The notes under the pieces were generated by a model. That model was not told where the DNA came from and did not search any database. It was given only the letters and a program-made list of their open reading frames with translations. The position numbers were made by a program, and so were the translations under genes. Shown one piece after another: positions 45,830-54,374 of a DNA stretch of 64,000 nucleotides. Where the stretch lies: assembly GCF_000420545.1 (NCBI RefSeq), contig NZ_ATVD01000003.1, forward strand, positions 486,370 through 550,369. The letters run 5' to 3'. This DNA is from Arenimonas oryziterrae DSM 21050 = YC6267 (lineage in GTDB: Bacteria; Pseudomonadota; Gammaproteobacteria; Xanthomonadales; Xanthomonadaceae). The stretch's first letter is position 1; each line of letters opens with the position of its first letter.

Positions 45830-48463
45830 ATGGATACCCCAGCGAGCCTTCCCCCGCAAACGGCCGCTGCGTCGGTAACGCCGATGCTGCGCACCGTGTT
45901 GCTGGCCGACCTGGCCGACTCCACGCAGTTCGTCGAACGCCTCGGCGACGCGGCGGCGGCGGCACTGTGGCAGCGCCTGGACCTGCAGATCCGCGACTTG
46001 CTCGAATTCACCGGCGGCCGGCTCATCGACAAGGCCGACGGCCTGCTCGCGCTGTTCGAGCGACCGGTCCAGGCCGTGGATTTCGCCCTGCGCTACCAGC
46101 ACGCCCTGCACGACGCGGCGGCCGAGCTGAAGATGGAGCTCAAGGCGCGCATCGGCATCCATGTCGGCGACGTCATGACCTGGGCCAATTCGCCGCAGGC
46201 CGTCGCTGCGGGCGCCAAGCCGCTGGAAGTCGAAGGTCTGGCCAAACCGGTCGCGGCGCGCCTGATGAATCTCGCCACGCCCGGCCAGATCCTGATGTCG
46301 GGCATGGCCCAGACCCTGGCCTATCGCGCCCAGGCGGAACTGGGCAGCGAGCGCGCGGCGAAACTGCGCTGGCTGGTGCATGGCCGCTATCGTTTCAAGG
46401 GCGTGCCCGCGCCGATGATCGTGCACGAGGTCGGCGAACCCGGCTTCTCGCCCTTGCGTCTGCCGCCGTCGGGCCAGAAGTCCTGGCGCGAAGTGCCGCT
46501 CTGGCGCCGTCCGCCGATGCTCGCACTGGAAGTGCTGTGCGTGCTGGGCGTGGTCGGCGGCACCTTGTACACGACCCTGCGCAGTCCGCCGGCCCTGGCT
46601 TTCCACGAACGCGATTGGGTCGTGGTCGGCGACATGAACAATTTCACCGACGATCCGCGCCTGGACGAATCGCTGGAAACGGCGCTGCGCGTGAGCCTGG
46701 AACAGTCGCGCTACGTGAACCTGGTATCGGACATCAAGGTGCGCGACGCGCTCACGCGCATGGGTCGCGATCCGCAGACGACGATCGATCGCGGTATCGG
46801 CAGCGAGATCGCCCTGCGCGAAGGCGCGCGCGCCCTGCTGTTGCCGTCGATCACCGAAGTCGGTGGGCAGCTGCGCGTGAACCTCGAGGTCGTCGATCCC
46901 AATACCCAGGTCACGGTCTACGCCGAATCCGCCGAAGGCCACGGGCAGGACTCGGCGCTGGCCTCGATCGACGAGGTCAACAGCGACCTGCGCGAAAAAC
47001 TCGGCGAAGCGCTCGGCGACATCCGCGCCAACGGCAAGCCGCTGGCGCAGGTGACCACACCGGACATCGACGCGCTGCAGATGTATTCGCAGGCCAACGA
47101 AGCGGCGCGGCAGTCCAAGCTGCAGGAAGCCCGGCGTCTGCTCGATCTGGCCCTGGCCAAGGATCCGCAGTTCGCGCTCGCGTATTCGAGCCGCGCCAAA
47201 CTGCATCTGGTCAACAGCGACTACGCGGCGGCAAAAGCCGATCTGGCGATGGCGCAGCGGTACCGCGCGCGCCTGAGCAACCGCGAGTCCCTGATTCTCG
47301 ATGCGCGCGCCGCCGAGTCCGGCCCGCCTGAGTCGCTGCTCGAACACTGGAACACCTACGCGCGCATGTATCCGGACGCGTTCACCGCGTACCTGGAAGC
47401 GGCGAACGTGCAGGCGTATTCGCTGCAGCGCTACGAGGCGGCCCTGGCCAGCCTGCGTCCGGCGGTGAGCAGCCAGAATCCGCGGCAGGCGTCGACGATG
47501 TACCTCATCGGCAAGATGAATCTCGCGCTGGGCCGCTACAAGGACGCGCAGGTCGCGTTCGACAAGTACGAAAGCCTGGGCGGTCGCGGCTTTAATCGCG
47601 ATCATGCCGACCTGTTCGCGGCGCAGCGCCGCTATGTCGATGCCGACGCCGTGCTGCACAAGCAGGATGCAACCGGCCTGGCCGGCGCCGATCTGGAAAT
47701 GCGCCTGCCCGAAGCAACCTACCGGCTCGATCGTGGCGAGTGGCGCGCGGGTCTGGACGCGTTGGGCGCCTTGCAGAAACAAGCGCTGCAAAGTGCGCCG
47801 ATGCTGGCGCGCGTGTACGCCGGCGCGGAACTGGGCCTGCGGGTCGAAGAAGGCGCGAGCGGCGTCCTGCCCGACGTGCAGCGCTTCATCGAGACCGAAC
47901 GCCTGATCGCGCTGCAGACCGATCATCCCGAGCGCCAGCACGGCCTGTTCGCCGCCTTGTACGGCGCGTCCCTGGCCGCGCGCCTGGGTGATACCGCGAC
48001 GGCGCGGCGGGTGCTCACGCAACTGCGTCAGCCGGCGCTGGACAGCGGCTATCCCGCGCTCGCCAACATGACACGAGTCGTCGATGCCGAGCTCGCGCTA
48101 AGCGAACATCAGCCCGAACGCGCGATCGCGGCCCTGGTGCCGACGCTGGACGGTAGCGAACTCAATCTGGTGCACGCGGTGCTGCTGCGCGCCTATCTGC
48201 AGGCGAAGTCGCCCGCGGATGCCGCGCGCGAGGCCGACTGGCTGGCGGACCATCGCGGTCGTGCGTTCGTGGAGTGGGGCAGCGAATACCTGCTGCAGCC
48301 GGTCAATGTCGTGCAGAGCTCGCTGGCTCTGCTGTCGGCCGCGGAGATCGCGCAGGCGCAGGGCGATGTCGCACTGGCGAAAACCCGGCGCGCGCAGTTC
48401 CTGCGCGCGTGGCCGCAACCGCCCGGCTTCGTCGCCGGGCGGCTGGCCAAACTCAAGCCTTAG
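45830..48463 (+). CDS. Class III nucleotide cyclase-like protein with TPR region (peptide-modification cassette)
   Basis: An 877-residue protein. Residues 18-200 are a class III adenylate/guanylate cyclase domain: metal-binding Asp27 and Asp70 (in LADLADST and DKADGLLALF) and Arg144 are kept. The Asn of the usual VNxAAR motif is replaced by Pro140, so activity is uncertain. One membrane helix (230-250) separates it from a periplasmic part with a TolB/FlgO-like domain (about 255-400) and tetratricopeptide repeats (about 425-870). The layout fits the family named 'putative peptide modification system cyclase' (from memory, TIGR04510). The precursor peptide gene overlaps its 3' end by 11 bases on the other strand. 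The ATG at 45830 is preferred over TTG 45806. Confidence 0.85.
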   Translation: MDTPASLPPQTAAASVTPMLRTVLLADLADSTQFVERLGDAAAAALWQRLDLQIRDLLEFTGGRLIDKADGLLALFERPVQAVDFALRYQHALHDAAAELKMELKARIGIHVGDVMTWANSPQAVAAGAKPLEVEGLAKPVAARLMNLATPGQILMSGMAQTLAYRAQAELGSERAAKLRWLVHGRYRFKGVPAPMIVHEVGEPGFSPLRLPPSGQKSWREVPLWRRPPMLALEVLCVLGVVGGTLYTTLRSPPALAFHERDWVVVGDMNNFTDDPRLDESLETALRVSLEQSRYVNLVSDIKVRDALTRMGRDPQTTIDRGIGSEIALREGARALLLPSITEVGGQLRVNLEVVDPNTQVTVYAESAEGHGQDSALASIDEVNSDLREKLGEALGDIRANGKPLAQVTTPDIDALQMYSQANEAARQSKLQEARRLLDLALAKDPQFALAYSSRAKLHLVNSDYAAAKADLAMAQRYRARLSNRESLILDARAAESGPPESLLEHWNTYARMYPDAFTAYLEAANVQAYSLQRYEAALASLRPAVSSQNPRQASTMYLIGKMNLALGRYKDAQVAFDKYESLGGRGFNRDHADLFAAQRRYVDADAVLHKQDATGLAGADLEMRLPEATYRLDRGEWRAGLDALGALQKQALQSAPMLARVYAGAELGLRVEEGASGVLPDVQRFIETERLIALQTDHPERQHGLFAALYGASLAARLGDTATARRVLTQLRQPALDSGYPALANMTRVVDAELALSEHQPERAIAALVPTLDGSELNLVHAVLLRAYLQAKSPADAAREADWLADHRGRAFVEWGSEYLLQPVNVVQSSLALLSAAEIAQAQGDVALAKTRRAQFLRAWPQPPGFVAGRLAKLKP

Positions 48464-48755
48464 ATTGCGTCGCGCACAGGTCGAACACGGCCTGCGGTTT
48501 CGGCGGAGCGACCAGCGCGGCGTGGATGCGCGAGCGGCCCTGCTTGATCGTTTCCTTGTCGGCCAGGCCATGCAGGTTGTAGCAGCACAGGACCGGGTCG
48601 GCGCCGCGGACATCGCGGTCTTCTTCCGGCGTGACGTGGCCGACCTGACGCAAGGCCGCACGCGGATTCTTCTGGAACAGCGCTCGGAAATCGTCGTCGC
48701 TCGACAACTTGTCGAGCAAGGCGTCGACGACTTTGGGCGAGAGGTTGTTGCTCAT
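48453..48755 (-). CDS. Putative modified-peptide (RiPP) precursor
   Basis: A 100-residue peptide. Residues 5-38 form an amphipathic leader-like helix (LSPKVVDALLDKLSSDDDF, then RALFQKNPRAALRQV), similar to nitrile-hydratase/Nif11-type leaders. The C-terminal part has Cys57-Cys58 and Cys94, with LADKETIKQGRSRIHAAL between. This fits the xanthomonad modified-peptide family found with a cyclase and a SagB-like dehydrogenase (from memory, TIGR04509). The ATG at 48755 has AGGGGA just upstream; the longer frame adds unrelated residues. It is antisense to both neighbours and overlaps the cyclase 3' end by 11 bases. The modification and mature product are unknown. Confidence 0.82.
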   Translation of the reverse strand: MSNNLSPKVVDALLDKLSSDDDFRALFQKNPRAALRQVGHVTPEEDRDVRGADPVLCCYNLHGLADKETIKQGRSRIHAALVAPPKPQAVFDLCATQSKA

Positions 48756-48861
48756 CGGGGTCCCCTGTAGTGATGGATGCAGCCCGCCGAGCATAGCGCC
48801 GCGACCGGGAAGCACCAAACGGCGAAGGATGGGCCGGTTGGCCATCGGCACAGCGCGCCCC

Positions 48862-48867
48862 GATAAT
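48862..48867 (+). promoter_or_regulatory. Putative -10 element of the SagB-like dehydrogenase gene
   Basis: GATAAT 39 bases before the ATG at 48907, in the divergent gap between the precursor peptide gene and the dehydrogenase gene. The -35 is not clear. Confidence 0.4.
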
Positions 48868-48906
48868 GCGACCGACACGCATGGCGTGCGGCCTGCCGGG
48901 AACCTC

Positions 48907-50148
48907 ATGCTCATCCATCGCTGTCCCTATCTGTTCGTCGAGCGTCGTGAGGACGTCGCCTTCTCGCTGGACGACCTGCTCGGCGGCGGCAGCGGTGCGG
49001 TTACGCGCGGCCGCTGGGTCGCGCTGGCCGCGCCGCTGGCCGAGGAGCACGAACTCGACGGCGACGATCTGCGCCTGCTCGAAGCGGTCGGCTGCGAGGA
49101 TCCGGTGCCGCGCGCCGAGCTCGAACGCGGGCATGCGCCCGAACGCATCGACCGCCTGCTCGCGGCCGGCCTGTTGCTGGGCGAGTCGGTGCCGCATCAG
49201 CGTCTGCGCGCGCGTGCGCGGCAGATGCAGGCTGCCGGCTGGTGGCCGCTCGCGGCCGCGATGCAGGCCTTCGGTCGCTGGCGCGGCGTCGATGTGCAGG
49301 AACATCCGCGCGAAACAATTGCCGACATGGTCGCTGCGCACGGCCCGGCCCCCGCCGAAACCCATGCGCGAGGCGATGTCGCGCACCGGCTGAGCTTGCC
49401 GCCACCGCGCAAGACGGCGCTCGACGATTTGCTCGCACGACGCGTGACATGCCGGAATTTCGCGGCGGACGGCGTGGTTCCGCTGGCGCAGCTCGCCGAT
49501 CTGCTGCACCGGGTGTTCGGTGAGCAAGGCCGCCAGGAGCTCGCTCCGGGAGCGGTCGCGCTGAAGAAAAATAGTCCGTCTGGCGGCGGCCTGCATCCGG
49601 TCGAAGCGTATGTGCTGGCGCAGCGCGTCGAGGGGCTCGCGCCCGGGCTTTATCACTATCACGCGGTCGCGCATGCGTTGGAGCCCCTGTCTGCGGGGGA
49701 CGTGGGGCCTGGCGACGGTGCGATGGCTGCGACGGATCCGAGTGGGTTGGATGCGGCGGATCCAAGTGGGTGGGACGCGACTCCTCCCGGCGGGTGGGCG
49801 AGCCTTGCCCTTCGGTTGGTGGCCGGCCAGACTTGGTTCGCCAACGCGCCGGTGCTGGTGCTGATGACGGCGCGCTTCGATCGCAATTTCTGGAAGTACC
49901 AGCGCCATGCCAAGGCCTGGAAAGTCGTGCAGCTCGACGCCGGCCATTTGTCGCAGAACCTCTACCTGACCGCGACCGAGATGGGCCACGGTGCCTTCGT
50001 CACCGGCGCGATCAATGACGAAGTCATCGAGCAGGTGCTGGGGCTGGATGGCGTGACCGAGGGTCCGGTGCTTATCAATGGCTTCGGCCCGCGCGCCGAG
50101 CAGATCGTCGTGGGCGAACTCGATCCCAACGGTCGTCTCGACGCTTGA
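48907..50148 (+). CDS. SagB-type FMN dehydrogenase, putative peptide maturation enzyme
   Basis: A 413-residue protein. About 160 N-terminal residues are specific to this family. The nitroreductase/SagB domain (about 165-410) has RRVTCRNFAADGVVPLAQLA, the FMN-binding KKNSPSGGGLHPVEAY, GLAPGLYHYHAVAHAL and the closing VLINGFGPR. SagB-type enzymes oxidise azolines to azoles in peptide natural products. It fits the family 'putative peptide maturation dehydrogenase' (from memory, TIGR04511) that accompanies the cyclase and precursor found here. No cyclodehydratase (YcaO) gene is nearby. Three tandem 8-residue repeats interrupt the domain at about 275-298. The ATG at 48907 follows CGGGAA. Confidence 0.85.
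   Translation: MLIHRCPYLFVERREDVAFSLDDLLGGGSGAVTRGRWVALAAPLAEEHELDGDDLRLLEAVGCEDPVPRAELERGHAPERIDRLLAAGLLLGESVPHQRLRARARQMQAAGWWPLAAAMQAFGRWRGVDVQEHPRETIADMVAAHGPAPAETHARGDVAHRLSLPPPRKTALDDLLARRVTCRNFAADGVVPLAQLADLLHRVFGEQGRQELAPGAVALKKNSPSGGGLHPVEAYVLAQRVEGLAPGLYHYHAVAHALEPLSAGDVGPGDGAMAATDPSGLDAADPSGWDATPPGGWASLALRLVAGQTWFANAPVLVLMTARFDRNFWKYQRHAKAWKVVQLDAGHLSQNLYLTATEMGHGAFVTGAINDEVIEQVLGLDGVTEGPVLINGFGPRAEQIVVGELDPNGRLDA
49729..49800 (+). repeat. Three tandem 24-base units inside the dehydrogenase gene
   Basis: In-frame units encode ATDPSGLD, AADPSGWD and ATPPGGWA. Each has the base pattern GCGxCGGATCCxAGTGGG or a diverged form. They make an extended Gly/Pro/Asp-rich loop in the SagB-like domain. 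Confidence 0.8.
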
Positions 50149-50149
50149 C

Positions 50150-51673
50150 TCAGTCGCCGCCGGTCGGTGACAGACCACGGTCGAGCTGCCGGTAGCCGAT
50201 CGCTTCGGTCAGCTGCGTCGTCGTGATCGCGGCGCTGTCCTCGAGATCGGCGATCGTGCGCGCAACGCGCAAGATGCGTTGGGTCGCGCGCGCCGTGAGT
50301 TGCAGGACCTCCATCGCACGTTCGAGCAGGTTCTGGTCGTCGGCTGACAGACGGCAATGTCGTTCGACCTGCGCCTGCGAGAGCCGGGCATTGGTCGTGC
50401 CGTTGCGCTGCTGCTGCCGGTCGCGCGCGGCGAGCACGCGTGCACGCACGCTGGCCGTGGATTCTCCGCGTGGCGCGTCGGCGCGCATTTCGTGCGCAGC
50501 CAGGCGCGGGACGTTCAGTTGCAGGTCGATGCGGTCGAGCAGGGGGCCCGACAAGCGGCCGCGGTAGCGCTGCACGACATCCAGCGCACAGCGACAGCGG
50601 CCGGACGGATCGCCGGCCCAGCCGCAGGGGCAGGGATTCATCGCCGCGACGAGCTGGAACTGCGCGGGAAATTCGGCGGTGCCGGCCGCCCGGGAAATCG
50701 TGATCACGCCCGACTCCATCGGTTCGCGCAGCACGTCCAGCGTGCGCCGCGACCATTGGCTGAGCTCGTCGAGAAAAAGCACGCCGTGATGCGCGAGGGA
50801 GATTTCTCCGGGGCGCGGTTCTGCACCGCCGCCGACCAGGGCGACGCCGCTCGCGGTGTGATGCGGCGAGCGAAACCCGCGCACGCGCCAGCGCGCGAGA
50901 TCCAGGCCGCGCCCGGACACCGAGGCGATCGCGGCGCTTTCCAGCGCCTCGGCTTCGCTGGGCTCGGGCAGCAGGCCCGGCAGTCGCGAGGCGAGCAAGG
51001 TCTTGCCGCAGCCTGGGGGTCCGATCAGCAACAGGTGGTGTGCGCCCGCCGCGGCGATTTCCAGTGCGCGCCGTGCCTGGAACTGACCGCGGACCTCGGC
51101 CAGATCGGGATACGCCGGCGTGAGCCAGGCCGCGGGATTGGTCTGTGCCAGCGGCAACGACTTCTGGCCATTGAGGTGCGCGACCACCTCGAGCAAGGTA
51201 CGCGCGACATAAGTCTGCGCGCCGCTGGCGAGTGCGGCTTCCTCGCCGTTGCCGGCCGGAACGATCAGGGCACGACCGGCGCGCGCGGCGGCCAGCGCGG
51301 CCGGCAATACGCCGTCGACCATGCGCAGTTCGCCGGTCAGGGCCAGTTCGCCGAGCAGTTCGCAGCGGCCCAGGGCCTCGACGTTGACGTCGCCGCTCGC
51401 GGCGAGCAAGGCCAGGGCGATCGGCAGATCGAAGCGCCCGCCTTCCTTCGGCAGATCGGCCGGCGCGAGATTGATGATCATGCGCCGGTTCGGCATGTCC
51501 AGTTGCGAGCACTGGATCGCCGCGCGCACGCGATCGCGGCTTTCGCGCACGGCCGCTTCCGGCAGGCCGACGATCTGGATGATCGGCAAACCGGGCGACA
51601 GATACACCTCCACCCGCACCGGCGGCGCGTGCACGCCCGTGCGGGCGCGGCTATGCGCCAGCGCCAGGGACAT
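50150..51673 (-). CDS. comM: YifB/ComM-family AAA+ ATPase (Mg-chelatase-like)
   Basis: Hexameric helicase that promotes branch migration during natural transformation; 507 residues. An N-terminal ChlI-fold domain (about 20-140, with VEVYLSPGLPIIQIVGLPEAA) precedes the AAA+ core with Walker A GPPGCGKT (218-225), Walker B GVLFLDELSQ and the zinc-like NPCPCGWAGDP...CRCA cluster. A C-terminal Mg_chelatase_C domain ends the chain. The ATG at 51673 gives the standard MSLALAHSRA start. ubiK lies 14 bases upstream on the same strand. The 3' end stops 1 base short of the convergent dehydrogenase gene. It indicates, but does not prove, natural competence. Confidence 0.95.
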   Translation of the reverse strand: MSLALAHSRARTGVHAPPVRVEVYLSPGLPIIQIVGLPEAAVRESRDRVRAAIQCSQLDMPNRRMIINLAPADLPKEGGRFDLPIALALLAASGDVNVEALGRCELLGELALTGELRMVDGVLPAALAAARAGRALIVPAGNGEEAALASGAQTYVARTLLEVVAHLNGQKSLPLAQTNPAAWLTPAYPDLAEVRGQFQARRALEIAAAGAHHLLLIGPPGCGKTLLASRLPGLLPEPSEAEALESAAIASVSGRGLDLARWRVRGFRSPHHTASGVALVGGGAEPRPGEISLAHHGVLFLDELSQWSRRTLDVLREPMESGVITISRAAGTAEFPAQFQLVAAMNPCPCGWAGDPSGRCRCALDVVQRYRGRLSGPLLDRIDLQLNVPRLAAHEMRADAPRGESTASVRARVLAARDRQQQRNGTTNARLSQAQVERHCRLSADDQNLLERAMEVLQLTARATQRILRVARTIADLEDSAAITTTQLTEAIGYRQLDRGLSPTGGD

Positions 51674-51687
51674 CGGTGGCTCGCCGC

Positions 51688-51954
51688 TTAGTTGCTGGGG
51701 CTGTCTTGCGCGGCCAGCCGCGCTTCGAGCACGGCGAGCGTGCGCTCGAGCGCGTCGATCTTCTCGCGCGTGCGCAGCAGCACGGCACGCTGCACTTCGA
51801 ATTCCTCGCGCGTGACCAGATCGAGTTTGCCCAGGCCGGCCTGCAGCGTGGCCTTCATGTTCTGCTCGAGATCGGCGCGCGCGTCTTTCAGTCCCGGCGG
51901 CACCAGACTGGTGAGGCGGCGGGCGAGGTCGTCGATGGTTTTGAGGTCGATCAT
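51688..51954 (-). CDS. ubiK: Ubiquinone biosynthesis accessory factor UbiK
   Basis: Small protein of 88 residues with the BMFP/YqiC domain. The N-terminal half (MIDLKTIDDLARRLTSLVPP) is an amphipathic helix, and the C-terminal half (REEFEVQRAVLLRTREKIDALE) is a coiled coil that trimerises. It assists the ubiquinone-synthesis complex with UbiJ in E. coli. The ATG at 51954 gives the standard length. Probably cotranscribed with comM, an arrangement common in gammaproteobacteria. Confidence 0.93.
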   Translation of the reverse strand: MIDLKTIDDLARRLTSLVPPGLKDARADLEQNMKATLQAGLGKLDLVTREEFEVQRAVLLRTREKIDALERTLAVLEARLAAQDSPSN

Positions 51955-52030
51955 GGGACGTTTCTCCGGTGGACGCCGGCAGTCTCGCCGCGTGATCGCC
52001 GGAACAACGTCGGCAGACGCCGATCCGGCC

Positions 52031-52048
52031 GGTAGGGCGTTGCCTACC
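52031..52048. promoter_or_regulatory. GGTAGG-N6-CCTACC dyad upstream of amtB
   Basis: Perfect 6-base arms in the 211-base gap between divergent ubiK and amtB. It could be an operator or a small hairpin. No sigma-54 promoter of the TGGCAC-N5-TTGC type was found nearby. Confidence 0.35.
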
Positions 52049-52165
52049 TGTGTTCCCGCCGAAAAATCCGCCGCCGGCGAGGGGCCCATATCGAACCATG
52101 ATCGGCGTGAGCAATCAATCGTTCGTCATCGCGCAACAGTCCGGTCATCTTTCCCGGAGGCTGCC

Positions 52166-53485
52166 ATGAACCGACCTGCCCTGACCCGACTGGCCGCGCT
52201 GGCGGTCCTCGCCCTGCCTCTTCCGGCCTGGGCCGCCGCGCCAGCCGTGGCCGACACCGGCGACACTGCCTGGATGATCGTGGCGACCGTGCTCGTGCTG
52301 TTCATGACGATCCCGGGCCTGGCCCTGTTCTACGGCGGCATGGTGCGCACCAAGAACGTGCTGTCGGTACTGATGCAGTGTTTTGCGATCACCGGCCTGG
52401 TCAGCGTGCTCTGGGTTCTGTACGGCTACAGCCTGGTGTTCGACACGACCGGCATGGCCAAGGGCGTGGTCAACCTGCATTCGTTCGTCGGTGGATTGAA
52501 CAAAGCCTTTCTCGCCGGGCTGACACCGGCCAGTCTGACGCTGACGATTCCCGAAAGCGTCTTCATCACCTTCCAGATGACCTTCGCGATCATCACGCCG
52601 GCGCTGATCGTCGGTGCGTTCGCCGAGCGCATGAAATTCTCCGCGATGCTGCTGTTCATGGGCCTGTGGTTCACCCTGGTGTATGCGCCGATCGCGCACA
52701 TGGTCTGGAGCGGCGATGGCGGCCTGCTCTGGGACTGGGGCGTGCTCGACTTCGCGGGCGGCACCGTCGTGCACATCAACGCCGGTATCGCCGGTCTGGT
52801 CGCGGCGCTGGTGCTGGGCAAGCGCAAGGGCTATCCGAACACGGCGATGCCGCCGCATAACCTCGGCTACACCCTGGTCGGCGCGAGCATGCTGTGGGTC
52901 GGCTGGTTCGGGTTCAACGCCGGTTCGGCGGTTGCGGCGAACGGCACGGCCGGCATGGCCATGCTGGTCACGCAGGTCGCCACGGCGAGCGCGGCGCTGG
53001 GCTGGATGTTCATCGAGTGGCTGACGCATCGCAAACCCAGTGTGCTCGGCATCGCCTCGGGCGCGGTCGCGGGTCTGGTTGCGATCACTCCCGCCTCGGG
53101 CACCGCCGGCCCGGCCGGTGCGCTGGTCATCGGTCTGGCGGCGGGCGTGATCTGTTTCCTCAGCGCCACGTCGCTCAAGCGCGCCCTCGGCTACGACGAT
53201 TCCCTCGACGTGTTCGGCGTGCATGCGGTTGGCGGCATCGTCGGCGCTTTGCTCACCGGCGTGTTCGCGGCGCCGGCGCTTGGCGGTTTCGGGTCGGTCA
53301 CCGATGTCGCCGACCAGTTGTGGAAGCAGGCGCAGGGCGTCGGCTTCACCATCCTTTACACTGCCGTGGTCAGCCTCGTGCTGCTCAAGCTGATCGACTG
53401 GACGATCGGCTTGCGCGTGGCGCCGGACGAAGAGACCGAAGGTCTCGACCTGGCCCTGCACAACGAACGTGGCTACAACCTTTAA
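52166..53485 (+). CDS. amtB: Ammonium transporter
   Basis: Inner-membrane ammonium channel of 439 residues with a cleavable signal sequence (to about residue 24, AWAAAPAVA) followed by 11 membrane helices. Family motifs include WMIVATVLVLFMTIPGLALFYGG, the GAFAERMKFSAMLLF signature, the conserved pore His region FAGGTVVHINAG, and FGVHAVGGIVGALLTGVFA with the second pore His. CGGAGG precedes the ATG. glnK follows after 18 bases, so the order is amtB-glnK, reversed from the usual glnK-amtB. Confidence 0.97.
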   Translation: MNRPALTRLAALAVLALPLPAWAAAPAVADTGDTAWMIVATVLVLFMTIPGLALFYGGMVRTKNVLSVLMQCFAITGLVSVLWVLYGYSLVFDTTGMAKGVVNLHSFVGGLNKAFLAGLTPASLTLTIPESVFITFQMTFAIITPALIVGAFAERMKFSAMLLFMGLWFTLVYAPIAHMVWSGDGGLLWDWGVLDFAGGTVVHINAGIAGLVAALVLGKRKGYPNTAMPPHNLGYTLVGASMLWVGWFGFNAGSAVAANGTAGMAMLVTQVATASAALGWMFIEWLTHRKPSVLGIASGAVAGLVAITPASGTAGPAGALVIGLAAGVICFLSATSLKRALGYDDSLDVFGVHAVGGIVGALLTGVFAAPALGGFGSVTDVADQLWKQAQGVGFTILYTAVVSLVLLKLIDWTIGLRVAPDEETEGLDLALHNERGYNL

Positions 53486-53842
<357 letters not shown>

Positions 53843-53868
53843 GGGCCGGCGTCGGTTGCACCCGGAAA

Positions 53869-53893
53869 GCCCCGCGTTCGCGGGGCCTTCTTC
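53869..53893 (+). terminator. Rho-independent terminator of amtB-glnK
   Basis: GCCCCGCG (53869-53876) pairs with CGCGGGGC (53879-53886), followed by CTTCTTCTT. Confidence 0.85.
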
Positions 53894-54016
53894 TTGTTGC
53901 GCCGCCGCAAACCTGGCGACATGAACAGGTCGCGCGCAATTAGCAAAACCTTAATTCGCCGGTGAAAAATACCCGCTAAGGTGGCCCTCGGACCCCATCG
54001 TCCGGGAGACCCCGCC

Positions 54017-54328
54017 ATGACCACGCCCCCGAAGAAACCCGATTTTTCGAACGTCCAGAGCACCGTCACCAGCACCGAACAGGCGAAAGCTGATTTCAGC
54101 AATGTGCGCACCACCGTCACGTCGACCGAACAGCCGCTCGAAGGCGGCGGCAGTACCGGCGAGCGCACCTACACCGTGGTCAAGGGCGACACGCTGTCGC
54201 ACATCGCCAAGGAGTTCTACGGCAAGGCGAGCAAATGGCACGCCATCTTCGAGGCCAATCGCGACCAGCTCGATGATCCTGACAAGATCAAGCCCGGTCA
54301 GGTGCTGAAGATTCCGTCGGCCGAGTAA
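54017..54328 (+). CDS. LysM-domain protein
   Basis: A 103-residue protein without a recognisable signal peptide. The N-terminal half has two near-repeats (DFSNVQSTVTSTEQ and DFSNVRTTVTSTEQ). The C-terminal LysM domain (about 52-101) has YTVVKGDTLSHIAKEFYG and IKPGQVLKIP, a peptidoglycan-binding fold. It resembles the LysM half of E. coli Kbp (YgaU), a cytoplasmic potassium-binding protein, but the BON domain is replaced by the repeats. GGGAGA lies 7 bases before the ATG. A lipoprotein gene follows on the same strand. Confidence 0.87.
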   Translation: MTTPPKKPDFSNVQSTVTSTEQAKADFSNVRTTVTSTEQPLEGGGSTGERTYTVVKGDTLSHIAKEFYGKASKWHAIFEANRDQLDDPDKIKPGQVLKIPSAE

Positions 54329-54374
54329 GCCGCGTCGCGTCGATGATCTCGTTCCCGAATTCCAGGAGAAACCC

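Noticed and set aside
52031-52048. Sigma-54 promoter for amtB
   Set aside because: The GG and GC pairs are 9 rather than 10 bases apart and the TGGCAC half is absent; the sequence is better described as a dyad.
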